From positions 1-38,187 of the forward strand of contig NZ_CANLZW010000043.1 in assembly GCF_947495625.1 (NCBI RefSeq): 38,187 nucleotides of DNA, written 5' to 3'. The position numbers and the translations under genes are program-made. Each line of letters begins with the position of its first letter. Position 1 is the stretch's first letter. The notes beneath the pieces are model-generated. The model was not told the origin of the DNA. It was given only the letters and a program-made list of their open reading frames with translations, and searched no databases. This document shows, piece after piece, positions 7,993 to 16,153 of this stretch. This DNA comes from an uncultured Cocleimonas sp. Its GTDB lineage: Bacteria > Pseudomonadota > Gammaproteobacteria > Thiotrichales > Thiotrichaceae.

Positions 7993-9525
7993 ATGATTCC
8001 ACTGACTATTGATGCCACAAAAGATGAAATGGGTAATGAATTTTTTCAGACCATTTTCGAATCTGCCCCCGAGTGCATAAACCTGCAAAATAAGAATGGC
8101 ATGATTGAGTTGATGAATAACGCAGGTTTGAAACTGCTGAAAGTGGCATCTCTGTCTGATATTGCAGGCACGTCTATTTATGATTTGATTGCACCTCAAT
8201 ACCATCAAGCTTACGAGGAAATGAGCCTAAAAGTATTTCAGGGGGAACAGGGGAATCTTGAATACGAAGTTATTACAGCCGATGGCAATAAACGCTGGAT
8301 GAAGACTAAAGCGGTTCCACTGAAAAACGCTAATCAAGACATCATAAGCCAGCTTTCGGTTACTCAGGACATTACTGAACATAAATCCATATCGCAGCAA
8401 CTGGAATCACAAAACAACAAATTACAGACTATTATCGAATCAGAGCCTGAATGCGTAAAACTCCAGGATGCTCATGGAAAGATTATCGAGATGAATCCCG
8501 CGGGTCTTTCCCTACTCAAGGCTGACAATCTTAAAGACGTCATTGGTAAAAGTATTTATGCGTTTATGGCGCCAGAGTATAAAGTTTCTTATCAGGCGTT
8601 AACCAAAGATGTTTTTAACGGCAGATGCGGTGATATGGAATTTGAAGTGTTCTGCCTTAATGGAAGTAAACGCTGGCTTGAAACGCACGCTGCACCGCTG
8701 ATAGATACCAATGGTAAAGTGCTAGCACTGTTAGCGATTACCAGAGATATCGATGAGCGTAAAAAGAACGAAGCGCAGTTATACCAACAGCAAACCGAAT
8801 TAGCACATGTTTGTCGTTTGAGCACTATGGGTCAAATGGCTTCGAGTCTGGCGCATGAACTTAATCAGCCGCTTTGTGCTGTTTCAAGCTATGCTGAGTC
8901 TGCCCACAAAATGAGTTCCTCGGCGCAACCTCATCCTCAATTAAAGTCCTTACTAGAAAAAATAGTAGATCAAAGCCAGCGTGCTACTCAAATTATTGAA
9001 AATATCAGAGACTTTGTCCGCAAGCAGTCACCAATGCACGAGACGATATCAATAGAAATGACCATCAATAGAGTCCTTGAATTTATTAAAACAGATATTC
9101 GCAGACATCAAATCAGTCTACAGCTGCAAATTGCAGATGACTTGATGGTGATTAAGGCGGATCGCATACAAATAGAACAGATATTGTTAAATTTACTCAC
9201 CAATGCCATTCATGCGGTTCAAGATCTGGACGTCGATCAACACCAGATAATCGTTCGAGCAACAAACACACCAGATCATGAAGTCCTGATTCAAGTTTGT
9301 AATGCAGGGCCAGCGATTTCGGAAGAGAATGCGGCTGATTTATTTACGCCGTTTTATACAACGAAAACCACAGGATTAGGTATGGGTTTGCCAATCAGCC
9401 GATCTATTGTTGAAGCTCATGGTGGACACATCTGGTATGAAAATACCAAAGAAGACAACTCTTGTTTTAACTTCACTTTATCAGCAGAAAACTATCAAAA
9501 TAGTGTGAAAGCCTATGATGAATAA
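7993..9525 (+). CDS. PAS-PAS sensor histidine kinase (FixL/TtrS-like)
   Basis: 510 aa; AAGGAAG precedes the ATG. There are two PAS domains in tandem (about 8-130 and 134-258). They are clearly duplicated, as both contain an ESEPEC/ESAPEC start and a KRWxxT segment. A HisKA domain follows with the phospho-acceptor His288 in SSLAHELNQP. The HATPase has an N-box (LLNLLTNAIHAV) and G-box (GLGMGLPISRSIVEAHGG). There are no membrane segments, so it senses a cytoplasmic signal. I cannot see a heme-binding signature by eye and do not claim oxygen sensing. The gene overlaps the next regulator by 11 nt, so they form a cognate pair. A TetR-type operator in the promoter suggests it is itself repressed until a signal appears. 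Confidence 0.9.
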   Translation: MIPLTIDATKDEMGNEFFQTIFESAPECINLQNKNGMIELMNNAGLKLLKVASLSDIAGTSIYDLIAPQYHQAYEEMSLKVFQGEQGNLEYEVITADGNKRWMKTKAVPLKNANQDIISQLSVTQDITEHKSISQQLESQNNKLQTIIESEPECVKLQDAHGKIIEMNPAGLSLLKADNLKDVIGKSIYAFMAPEYKVSYQALTKDVFNGRCGDMEFEVFCLNGSKRWLETHAAPLIDTNGKVLALLAITRDIDERKKNEAQLYQQQTELAHVCRLSTMGQMASSLAHELNQPLCAVSSYAESAHKMSSSAQPHPQLKSLLEKIVDQSQRATQIIENIRDFVRKQSPMHETISIEMTINRVLEFIKTDIRRHQISLQLQIADDLMVIKADRIQIEQILLNLLTNAIHAVQDLDVDQHQIIVRATNTPDHEVLIQVCNAGPAISEENAADLFTPFYTTKTTGLGMGLPISRSIVEAHGGHIWYENTKEDNSCFNFTLSAENYQNSVKAYDE

Positions 9526-10135
9526 TCCTCAGAATGTATATATTGTGGACGATGATGCGGCAGTTCGTGATGCTTTATCGATTCTAGTTCAATCGGTTGG
9601 ACTTACGCCGTTTGAATATGAATCTGCGAACCTGTTTTTAGATCAGTTTGAGTTGCAACACAAAGGCGTATTAATCACCGATGTTTACCTGCCTGGAATG
9701 GATGGTGTCGCCCTGCAAAAACACCTCAATAAAATAGGAAGTTATATGCCTGTGATCGTGATGTCAGGGCATGGTGATATTCCGATGGCTGTAAAAATGA
9801 TCCATAGAGGTGCCATAGACTTTATTGAAAAGCCGTTCAGGAATCATCAAATGCTGGAACGCATCCAACAGGCATTGAGTCAGGATGAAGTAGTACGTAG
9901 CAATGATGTAAATAGAGATCAGTTAGAAAATAACTTATCGGGTCTGACACCAAGGGAAAAAGAAACGCTGAATTATCTTATCCATGGGCATGCGAATAAA
10001 GTGGTTGCCCGAAAAATGGATGTAAGCCCGAGAACTATCGAAGCCCATCGAGCCAATATTCTACGAAAAATGAAATCAAAATCTGTCGTCAAATTAGCCC
10101 AACAAATATCCTCCTTAAATCTAAGCCTAGAGTAG
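9515..10135 (+). CDS. FixJ-family response regulator (pair 1)
   Basis: 206 aa. The receiver has the acidic pair in VYIVDDDAAV, phospho-acceptor Asp56 in LITDVYLPGMDG and Lys106 in DFIEKPF. The C-terminal LuxR-type helix-turn-helix contains SPRTIEAHRANILRKMKSKS, close to the FixJ recognition helix (established family knowledge). It overlaps the kinase stop by 11 nt. It is a good candidate to bind the TACGTA-N4-TACGTA boxes, as FixJ sites contain a GTAMGTAG-like core. Which of the two FixJ-like proteins binds them cannot be decided from sequence. Confidence 0.92.
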   Translation: MMNNPQNVYIVDDDAAVRDALSILVQSVGLTPFEYESANLFLDQFELQHKGVLITDVYLPGMDGVALQKHLNKIGSYMPVIVMSGHGDIPMAVKMIHRGAIDFIEKPFRNHQMLERIQQALSQDEVVRSNDVNRDQLENNLSGLTPREKETLNYLIHGHANKVVARKMDVSPRTIEAHRANILRKMKSKSVVKLAQQISSLNLSLE

Positions 10136-10301
10136 CTAAAAAATAAGCTGGGACAGTTTGTCGCATTGACCTCCAGCACCGTAATACTACTAATAACACT
10201 CGTAATTCTGCGAATATCTAATTTTACACAGCTCCTTATACTCAGCTTGAGTAACAACTCAAATGGCATTCAAGCCATATTGAGCCAAAGGAGGAAAACC
10301 C

Positions 10302-10829
10302 ATGTCACAAGCTACACTAAAAGAATCGTTAACCAAAACCATCGAACACTTAACGGCAAATCCCGCTGAGGCCAATGTACTTTTTAGAGCCAATACAAAG
10401 CTCGAAGAAAATGTCAGATGCTCTGCAACTGTGAGAGATTTCCCTCCGATGTATATTGATGAGCCACCCACACTCGGTGGTAAAGATAGCTCATATAGCC
10501 CTGTCGAAATCGTACTAGTTGCCTTAGGCTCGTGTCAGGAAATCATGTATTCAGCCTATGCTGCGGTAATGGGTATTGAGTTAAAAACTGTCGAAGTGGA
10601 TGTAAAGGGTTACCTTGATTTACAAGGTCTATTTGGCATGGGCGAAAATATCCCGCCAGGTTTTAAAAACATAAAATTTGAAACACGACTCGAAAGCGAT
10701 GCCAGTGATGAAGAAATTGCGGGTTTAATAAAAATGGTAGAAAGCCACTGTCCTGTATTAGATATATTGCTTACGAAACAAGACGTTAAGGGCTCGGTTA
10801 GCTTGAATGGAAAAGAGCTGTCTCATTAG
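10302..10829 (+). CDS. OsmC-family peroxidase/hydroperoxide reductase
   Basis: 175 aa; AAAGGAGG lies ahead of the ATG. The two redox cysteines of the family are present: Cys78 in LGSCQE and Cys150 in ESHCPVLD. OsmC/Ohr proteins reduce organic peroxides and H2O2 through this thiol pair in the cytoplasm. The gene follows the first regulator after 166 nt on the same strand and may be co-transcribed. Methanethiol oxidation by MtoX yields H2O2, so a peroxidase fits the neighbourhood. That link is inference. The substrate preference is not visible. Confidence 0.9.
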   Translation: MSQATLKESLTKTIEHLTANPAEANVLFRANTKLEENVRCSATVRDFPPMYIDEPPTLGGKDSSYSPVEIVLVALGSCQEIMYSAYAAVMGIELKTVEVDVKGYLDLQGLFGMGENIPPGFKNIKFETRLESDASDEEIAGLIKMVESHCPVLDILLTKQDVKGSVSLNGKELSH

Positions 10830-10966
10830 GCAATAACTACCAACACAATCAATCTTCGGTTTTGTTTAATAACTTCTTTGCTTTGGCCATGCTCATTTTT
10901 CTAATTATGAGAAGGCCGAAGTAAAGCCAAGGTATTGAAGTCTTATATTTGATCAGAAAATTAAGT

Positions 10967-10981
10967 CACCCCCCTACTTTT
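10967..10981 (+). repeat. C-rich motif copy 3
   Basis: CACCCCCCTACTTTT, continuous with the dispersed repeat at 10983-11016. Confidence 0.8.
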
Positions 10982-10982
10982 G

Positions 10983-11016
10983 AATGATATTTATGCGGCT
11001 TCGCCTTTCCTCTGGA
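10983..11016 (+). repeat. Dispersed 34-nt repeat, left copy
   Basis: Starts AATGATATTTATGCGGCT and continues with GCCTTTCCT. It matches 38021-38054 at about 30 of 34 positions. Both copies lie just downstream of a C-rich motif, so the two may be parts of one larger element. Confidence 0.75.
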
Positions 11017-11125
11017 TAGACGAAATAAAACTTTGTCGGCTACCTTTTGTTTTGAAAAAATTAAAACAATTAGATCTTTAATTCTGTTTCTTTTTATCAA
11101 TTTCAAAATATCTATTTTCAACATA

Positions 11126-11141
11126 CAAGTAATACTACGTA
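11126..11141 (+). promoter_or_regulatory. Regulator box C with promoter before the secreted unknown
   Basis: CAAGTA-ATAC-TACGTA, then exactly 23 nt, then TAAAAT (11165-11170). The distal half-site is the most degenerate of the six; the proximal half and the spacing are conserved. The predicted leader is about 100 nt and includes C-rich copy 4. Confidence 0.65.
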
Positions 11142-11196
11142 TATGAGGAAACTCCTCGATTAGATAAAATTTAAACTAATTATTTTAAGTATTGGT

Positions 11197-11215
11197 CACC
11201 CCCCTACTTTTAGGC
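11197..11215 (+). repeat. C-rich motif copy 4
   Basis: CACCCCCCTACTTTTAGGC followed by TGTTTTTTC, within the predicted leader of the next gene. Confidence 0.8.
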
Positions 11216-11279
11216 TGTTTTTTCTAATGGATTTAGAAAAAATTTATACTAAATGTTCACCAAACACTAAAGGCTATTT

Positions 11280-11837
11280 ATGAAACACTTCTTTTTTAAA
11301 GCAATTTCTCTATTGTTACTCGGCCTGAGTTTTGGTGTTAATTCTTCGTGGGCAGATAGTATGCCAAGTATGAAAGATACGATTACCTGTTCTGAAAAAA
11401 CGAACACAAAATCAGATCCCACGATCCAGAGTTTAAAAGAGAAATTACAGCACCAACTTGAGGCTTATACTGTCGCACGCTTCAAAATGTCTGATGTATT
11501 ACGTGCGATGGTGGTTGATTATTCTTTGCAGGGGTATTCTAAAAAGCGGCTTTTAAGCTATGCCGAACACTTTGAAGACATGCGAAAAAGCATCCCTAAT
11601 TTTAACCCGAATACGGCTGAATATAAAAACTTCGATTTTCGACTTGGTATGAGTTTCGCTTCCACCGTTATCTTTTTAAATAGTACAGCAGATGTTTTGG
11701 AGAAATTTCAGGCAGACCAAAAAAATCCAGAGAGTAATATCAATAAGTACATTGTTGAAATAGACAAGGAAGAAGGTAAATATACTCATCTGTTAAATGA
11801 GTTTAAAAAGAAAGATGCAGAGAGTTGTGTCAGTTAG
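11280..11837 (+). CDS. Secreted protein of unknown function
   Basis: 185 aa that I do not recognise. It begins with a clear Sec signal peptide (MKHFFFKAISLLLLGLSF, cleavage likely near SSWA-DS at residues 23-27). The mature part is rich in predicted amphipathic helices. Two cysteines (near residues 37 and 183, almost at the two ends of the mature chain) could form a disulfide. The mature protein would be a periplasmic helical bundle. Box C at -43 of the predicted promoter places it in the same regulon as mtoX and the monooxygenase operon, which is the only hint to its role. The next gene converges on it after 23 nt with no obvious terminator. Confidence 0.7.
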   Translation: MKHFFFKAISLLLLGLSFGVNSSWADSMPSMKDTITCSEKTNTKSDPTIQSLKEKLQHQLEAYTVARFKMSDVLRAMVVDYSLQGYSKKRLLSYAEHFEDMRKSIPNFNPNTAEYKNFDFRLGMSFASTVIFLNSTADVLEKFQADQKNPESNINKYIVEIDKEEGKYTHLLNEFKKKDAESCVS

Positions 11838-11860
11838 ATAATCGCACTAATAAAATAGAT

Positions 11861-13084
11861 TCAGTAATTCTGTTTTTGTAGGACACGATAAACCTTATCT
11901 TTATTTTTTGCTTCCTGACGTAACGCCTCTTCAATCGCCAGGGAATATTGACTTATCGTGACATCAGGCTCGATCTTACTCGCTACAATCGTTGAATAAT
12001 AGCTAACCTCCCCTATTTCACTTAGTAGTCTATCGACTACTTCAAGAGTACGATGATCATTTGACAGATCATCAAATAAAATCAGCAAGCCATTCGTATT
12101 TAAATGTGTCCATGCCTGTTTCAGTAACGATTCAAAAGCACCAATATCTCTTTGACAAAGTAGATCTCTCAAAATAATGACATCCTGAGAATCTACCAAA
12201 CTCACTTCATTAATGGGACCTTGATTTACCTCATGACTACCTTTCGTTATCGGATCAAAATAACGACCAATATTCTCGATTAACATTGGTATTGTAGAAC
12301 CTATATGACAACTGGTGCCTTGTTCTACCATTAATTGAGGAGTTAACATCAAATCATTGATTAATAAGCCGTAATCAGCACCAATATGCATGATATCCAT
12401 AGGCTTCTTGGTGTTGCAATTATCCTGAATGATACGTTCAACAATGGCGCTAGATTGATACTCTTCCCATATTAAATGGCACAGACTATTAAGGGTGTCT
12501 TTTATCTGATTCTTAATTGGAGAGTCAATATGACTATATTGGATACTATTAAGCAATAGGTTGCTTCTTTCCCGATAAAACCATTCAATCGAACTAGGAC
12601 GAGGTTCAGGCCACTTTTTTCCTACACGCAATGACATCACACCATCATTTTCGGCATTTACATTGCTCATACCTTTCCAGCTCGAACGACTAAGGAAAAT
12701 ATTCTCCAGAAAACTTCTAGACCAATATCCTTTCTCTGCGGCTTGAGTTTCGGGGTAAACCGGAAGAATAATGACCCCACCCGGTTTTACTAATTTCAAA
12801 AGTTCGATTAATAAGGAGGCTCCCCACTGGTTTGAAAACAGAGAAACACTGATGCCTAAATAGATTCGATCTAATTGATTTGGAAGCTGAGGATAAAAGA
12901 AATTACTGATTGTTCCAGCGTTTAAATTATCAAAGTTACCTTCGATATCTCCAAAAACTGGAAGCATGCTGACGACTGTTGTATCCGGTCGAATTTGATT
13001 ATTTTTATCTCGTTCTGTAGAGAAATAATAATCGAGGTCCTCCGATATATATTCTTCTCCAGCATGTAATATTACTTGAGTCAT
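11861..13084 (-). CDS. Protein with methyltransferase-like halves, function unknown
   Basis: 407 aa. The sequence suggests two degenerate Rossmann methyltransferase-like segments. One has LLIELLKLVKPGGVIILPVY around residues 90-110. A second starts with MDIMHIGADYGLL near residue 229 and reaches LLKQAWTHLNTNGLLILFDD near residue 330. The glycine-rich SAM motif I is poor (IGADYG), so activity is doubtful. No signal peptide or membrane segment is seen. It lies alone between convergent and co-directional genes with no regulator box. It might be a methyltransferase acting on a one-carbon or sulfur substrate, or an inactive relative; I do not assign a function. Confidence 0.55.
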   Translation of the reverse strand: MTQVILHAGEEYISEDLDYYFSTERDKNNQIRPDTTVVSMLPVFGDIEGNFDNLNAGTISNFFYPQLPNQLDRIYLGISVSLFSNQWGASLLIELLKLVKPGGVIILPVYPETQAAEKGYWSRSFLENIFLSRSSWKGMSNVNAENDGVMSLRVGKKWPEPRPSSIEWFYRERSNLLLNSIQYSHIDSPIKNQIKDTLNSLCHLIWEEYQSSAIVERIIQDNCNTKKPMDIMHIGADYGLLINDLMLTPQLMVEQGTSCHIGSTIPMLIENIGRYFDPITKGSHEVNQGPINEVSLVDSQDVIILRDLLCQRDIGAFESLLKQAWTHLNTNGLLILFDDLSNDHRTLEVVDRLLSEIGEVSYYSTIVASKIEPDVTISQYSLAIEEALRQEAKNKDKVYRVLQKQNY

Positions 13085-13206
13085 TTCACACTAATTCTTC
13101 TCTAAATGTTTCATAAATCAAGGTTCTATGAATCTGATTTTTTAACCAAAAAAATGACTGAATGTTATTTTCATCCAGCCATTCGTTTTCACAAAATAGT
13201 TAACTG

Positions 13207-14454
13207 TTAGAATTTCCAGGTTAAGCCAAAACCTGTGTGCCATGAACTCACATCAGCTCGGGTATGTCCTCCACCTGCTAATGAGCCAGTACCGTACTCT
13301 CTTGATTCTTCAAACTGATAACCAACATGAGCATCTAAATCTAATCCTTTGACACCAAGCATATTTTGATAACCTAAACCTGCAGTTAGACGATGCTTGT
13401 AAATAACTTCTGCTTCAGCAGCCTGAAGGTATTCAACCACCCCCTGACTTACAGGGATTTGACCGAATTGATTGGTTACAACTGACCCTAAAGAACCAAT
13501 ACCTGCTGTCACATTCTCCTTAGTTGGATCATCAGCATAGCCATAACCTAAGCGGTATTTCCAATTGCCTTTAGTAAGTTGAGCACCCAGTGAATAGACT
13601 TTTTGGTTTTCGTAAATATCCTGCCAGAAGTCCGCATCGTCCCATTGCTTGTAGATAAAATCTGCAGACAATAACAGATTACCATCCATCAAACTTTCAT
13701 TCGAAATACCTATACCGAAGTTAGCGGGTTGAGAAATTCGAGTATCGTCGTATACCCCGGGCGTTACCTCCACCAGACTGTCGAATTTATGATCTTGTTT
13801 AGTTTGGTAGAATGCACCAATCGTGGTTTTGCCTATATCATAGGTCGCACCTAATGTTGCACGAAGTCCTAAATCATGGGTTTGCGCTCCGGTCGAAGAC
13901 AGTCCCAGATCCATTTGTGCAAAACTAATTGTTGCTGCACCACCCACAGATAAATTATCAGTAATTTCGTAGCCGAGTCCTGCGTTAACACCGAAAATGA
14001 TAAATTCAGCACCCGCGCCAAGAGATCCAGGCGTTTTCCTGAATTCAGCACCAATACCAGAGGTTGCAGTCAGTCCTAACCCAATGGTCGCTGGAATATT
14101 AAGGCCGCGTAAATCCTGTGTTACTGCTATTTGTGGAACTGGAAATATATCAGTACCTGATTTTGCTTCATTGAAAGCGGTTCCCGTCACACTGCCATCA
14201 TGGGTTAAGTCCACTTCTGGCATGTAAAAAGTGGCACCAAAGGTAAATTGTGTGCCTTCGTAGTCAGCCAAAGTAGCTGGGTTACCAAAGACTGCGGATA
14301 CAGTATCGGGGGACTTGGCGATACTTGTTCCCGCCATACCTGCTGCGGCTGGAGCCAGGGTATTATGGAGATCATATCCATAGGGTCCTGCAAATATAGA
14401 TGTAGAACTTAGTACTGTGAAAACAACAAGTGTGCGTTTATTTATTAGGTTCAT
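13207..14454 (-). CDS. FadL/OmpP1-type outer-membrane channel
   Basis: 415 aa from the ATG at 14454, chosen because AGGAGGAG lies just upstream; a start at 14490 would add residues ahead of a good signal peptide. The signal peptide ends at SIFA-GPYG. The mature N-terminus has the FadL hallmark of an N-terminal plug with an NPAT motif (SAVFGNPATLADYEG). Alternating beta strands run to a C-terminal aromatic (GLTWKF), as expected for an outer-membrane barrel. FadL-type channels pass hydrophobic molecules such as fatty acids, alkanes and aromatics. Divergent from the flavoprotein gene and near the XylM-like operon, it may admit the monooxygenase substrate (inference). Confidence 0.9.
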   Translation of the reverse strand: MNLINKRTLVVFTVLSSTSIFAGPYGYDLHNTLAPAAAGMAGTSIAKSPDTVSAVFGNPATLADYEGTQFTFGATFYMPEVDLTHDGSVTGTAFNEAKSGTDIFPVPQIAVTQDLRGLNIPATIGLGLTATSGIGAEFRKTPGSLGAGAEFIIFGVNAGLGYEITDNLSVGGAATISFAQMDLGLSSTGAQTHDLGLRATLGATYDIGKTTIGAFYQTKQDHKFDSLVEVTPGVYDDTRISQPANFGIGISNESLMDGNLLLSADFIYKQWDDADFWQDIYENQKVYSLGAQLTKGNWKYRLGYGYADDPTKENVTAGIGSLGSVVTNQFGQIPVSQGVVEYLQAAEAEVIYKHRLTAGLGYQNMLGVKGLDLDAHVGYQFEESREYGTGSLAGGGHTRADVSSWHTGFGLTWKF

Positions 14455-14696
14455 TTCTTCTCCTCCTGAATTAAAAAATCTTAAGGGCATTTCTCATTAA
14501 TCAATTTACGATTAACTGCTCTGCTCTATTTTTTAAGATTACATTTTTGGCGTAGATTGCTTAAATGACACATACACAGAATTATTTTTTGCGCTTGTAT
14601 ATCTATTTTTTTAGATAATTAAATATTTTTAATTCTGCTAATAACTCAGGCTTTTTCTGCACTAGATCCTGTTTAGTTGGTAAGAAACATAAATAG

Positions 14697-14732
14697 AATG
14701 AATGTTCATTGCTATTCTTATCATGCTATATT
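14697..14732 (+). promoter_or_regulatory. Promoter with TetR-type operator before the flavoprotein gene
   Basis: The palindrome AATGAATGTTCATT (14697-14710) overlaps a -35-like TTCATT. A TATATT -10 (14727-14732) follows at 16 bp. Confidence 0.65.
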
Positions 14733-14752
14733 TATTGCAGGATGTTGGTAAA

Positions 14753-14768
14753 TACGTAGAAGTACGTA
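14753..14768 (+). promoter_or_regulatory. Regulator box D with promoter before the flavoprotein gene
   Basis: TACGTA-GAAG-TACGTA, exactly 23 nt, then TATAAC (14792-14797). It lies downstream of the TetR-controlled promoter, giving two tandem promoters. Confidence 0.8.
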
Positions 14769-14952
14769 AAAGAATTCTCAGGCTTTTATGCTATAACTTG
14801 TTTTGAGTAATTTGATCTATTTTCAACTTAGATCGCATGATAATTAAAATACCTTCTATACTTTTTTCAAAATAATAATAATTTTTAAATAACGTTAGAC
14901 CTACAATTTTAAACATAAGTAAGGACCAGTTTTTCTATTATTGAGGAGTAAT

Positions 14953-16152
14953 ATGGAATCACCGAAAACCAATTCTGTGCCCTTGAAGAGATATCCACTT
15001 GAACTTGAGGTAATCCTCGAATCTGTTCAAGATATAGCTCATTCTATCGTTGCTCCTAATGCAGAAGAGATAGATCGAGAAGGTTTTTGGCCCGAAGAAA
15101 GTATACGAGCATTGCAATCTGCTTCTTTAGGTGGCTTGACTATTCCTGAAGAATTTGGAGGGCTTGGCCAGGGTTCTTTTGGAATACTCCGAGTCAGTGA
15201 AATTCTCGGTCAAGAATGTGCATCTACCGCTATGTGCTTTGGCATGCATTGTGTAGGGTCAGCAGTGTTATCAGCTAAAGCGACCCCCGATCAAATCGAT
15301 AGATACCTAACACCCATTGTTCAAGGAAAACACCTGACAACATTATCGTTAAGTGAATCAGGATCTGGTTCTCACTTTTACATTCCTGATACTAAGCTCG
15401 AAGCTACTTCAAACGATCAGTATAAAATTAATGGCAATAAGACCTTCGTTACCAATGGTAGCCATGCAGATTCTTATGTGATTTCTACAGTAGCCGCAGA
15501 ACCCGATGCACCCATAGGACAATTTTCCTGCATTGTTGTTAGTGATGATGCGAAAGGTTTGAAATGGGGGGAAGCCTGGGACGGACTGGGTATGCGTGGT
15601 AACTCATCCCGCTCATTAGATCTCAATGATGTTCTTGTACCTAAAAGTGATTTACTGGGTGAAGAAGGTGATCAAATTTGGTATGTATTTCAGGTAGTAG
15701 CGCCCTACTTTTTGATGGCAATGTCTGGTGCGTATCTAGGAATTGCCAGCAGTGCGATCGAAATAGCCAGAGAACATTTAATCAAACGAAATTATTCTGC
15801 AACGGGCTCCAATCTTTCTCAATTTACTGTGTTACAACATAGATTGGGAACACTTTGGGGAAATCTAGAACGTACTCGAAGACTTGCTTATCATGCAGCC
15901 GCCAGCTTTGACTCTGGTGATCCAGATTCCCTACCTGCTGTATTTACGACTAAAGCAGAAGTTGCAGAATGCGCTGTTACTATTGTGAATGAAGTGATGA
16001 CACTAACTGGTGGTATGGCTTATCGAAACGGTTCTAAATTACATCAGCTTTTACGCGATGCCAGAGCATCACATGTGATGGCTCCGACAACCGATATGCT
16101 GAGAATCTGGACGGGAAGAACTTTACTTGGCCAGCCAATATTAGGAGCATAA
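14953..16152 (+). CDS. Acyl-CoA-dehydrogenase-like flavoprotein
   Basis: 399 aa from the ATG at 14953; the TTG at 14941 is rejected because GAGGAG lies between them. The full acyl-CoA dehydrogenase fold is readable: N-terminal helical part, the flavin-binding LSLSESGSGSH and KTFVTNGSHAD segments, and the C-terminal helices with LTGGMAYRNGS. At the place where many members have YEGTSE with the catalytic glutamate, this one reads VMAPTTD, so that base is absent. Relatives lacking it include dehydrogenases using another base and the DszC/SfnC-type flavin monooxygenases. The reaction is therefore uncertain. The gene runs straight into the second kinase (1-nt gap) and is driven by a TetR-type operator and box D. 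Confidence 0.8.
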   Translation: MESPKTNSVPLKRYPLELEVILESVQDIAHSIVAPNAEEIDREGFWPEESIRALQSASLGGLTIPEEFGGLGQGSFGILRVSEILGQECASTAMCFGMHCVGSAVLSAKATPDQIDRYLTPIVQGKHLTTLSLSESGSGSHFYIPDTKLEATSNDQYKINGNKTFVTNGSHADSYVISTVAAEPDAPIGQFSCIVVSDDAKGLKWGEAWDGLGMRGNSSRSLDLNDVLVPKSDLLGEEGDQIWYVFQVVAPYFLMAMSGAYLGIASSAIEIAREHLIKRNYSATGSNLSQFTVLQHRLGTLWGNLERTRRLAYHAAASFDSGDPDSLPAVFTTKAEVAECAVTIVNEVMTLTGGMAYRNGSKLHQLLRDARASHVMAPTTDMLRIWTGRTLLGQPILGA

Positions 16153-16153
16153 A

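Larger units (their letters stand above)
10830..11279. other. Intergenic region with two C-rich motifs and regulator box C
   Basis: No supported gene. It contains C-rich copies 3 (10967) and 4 (11197) 230 bp apart, a 34-nt dispersed repeat directly after copy 3 (10983-11016), and regulator box C (11126-11141) with its -10 (11165-11170). Confidence 0.7.
14455..14952. other. Divergent intergenic region fadL-like / flavoprotein
   Basis: No gene. It carries a TetR-type operator (14697-14710) and regulator box D (14753-14768), each with its own -10 pointing to the flavoprotein gene. I could not define a promoter for the fadL-like gene with confidence. Confidence 0.7.

Noticed and set aside
7993-9525. 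Calling kinase 1 an oxygen-sensing FixL
   Set aside because: No heme-binding PAS signature could be identified; similarity lies in the kinase core and the FixJ-like partner.
9890-9902. TACGTA near 9894 as a regulator box
   Set aside because: There is no second half-site 10 bp away, it lies within the response-regulator gene, and no -10 sits at the conserved distance.
13438-13457. CACCCCCTGACTTACAGGG as a further C-rich motif
   Set aside because: It has only five Cs, an inserted G and no T-tract, and it lies in the coding sequence of the FadL-like gene; probably chance.
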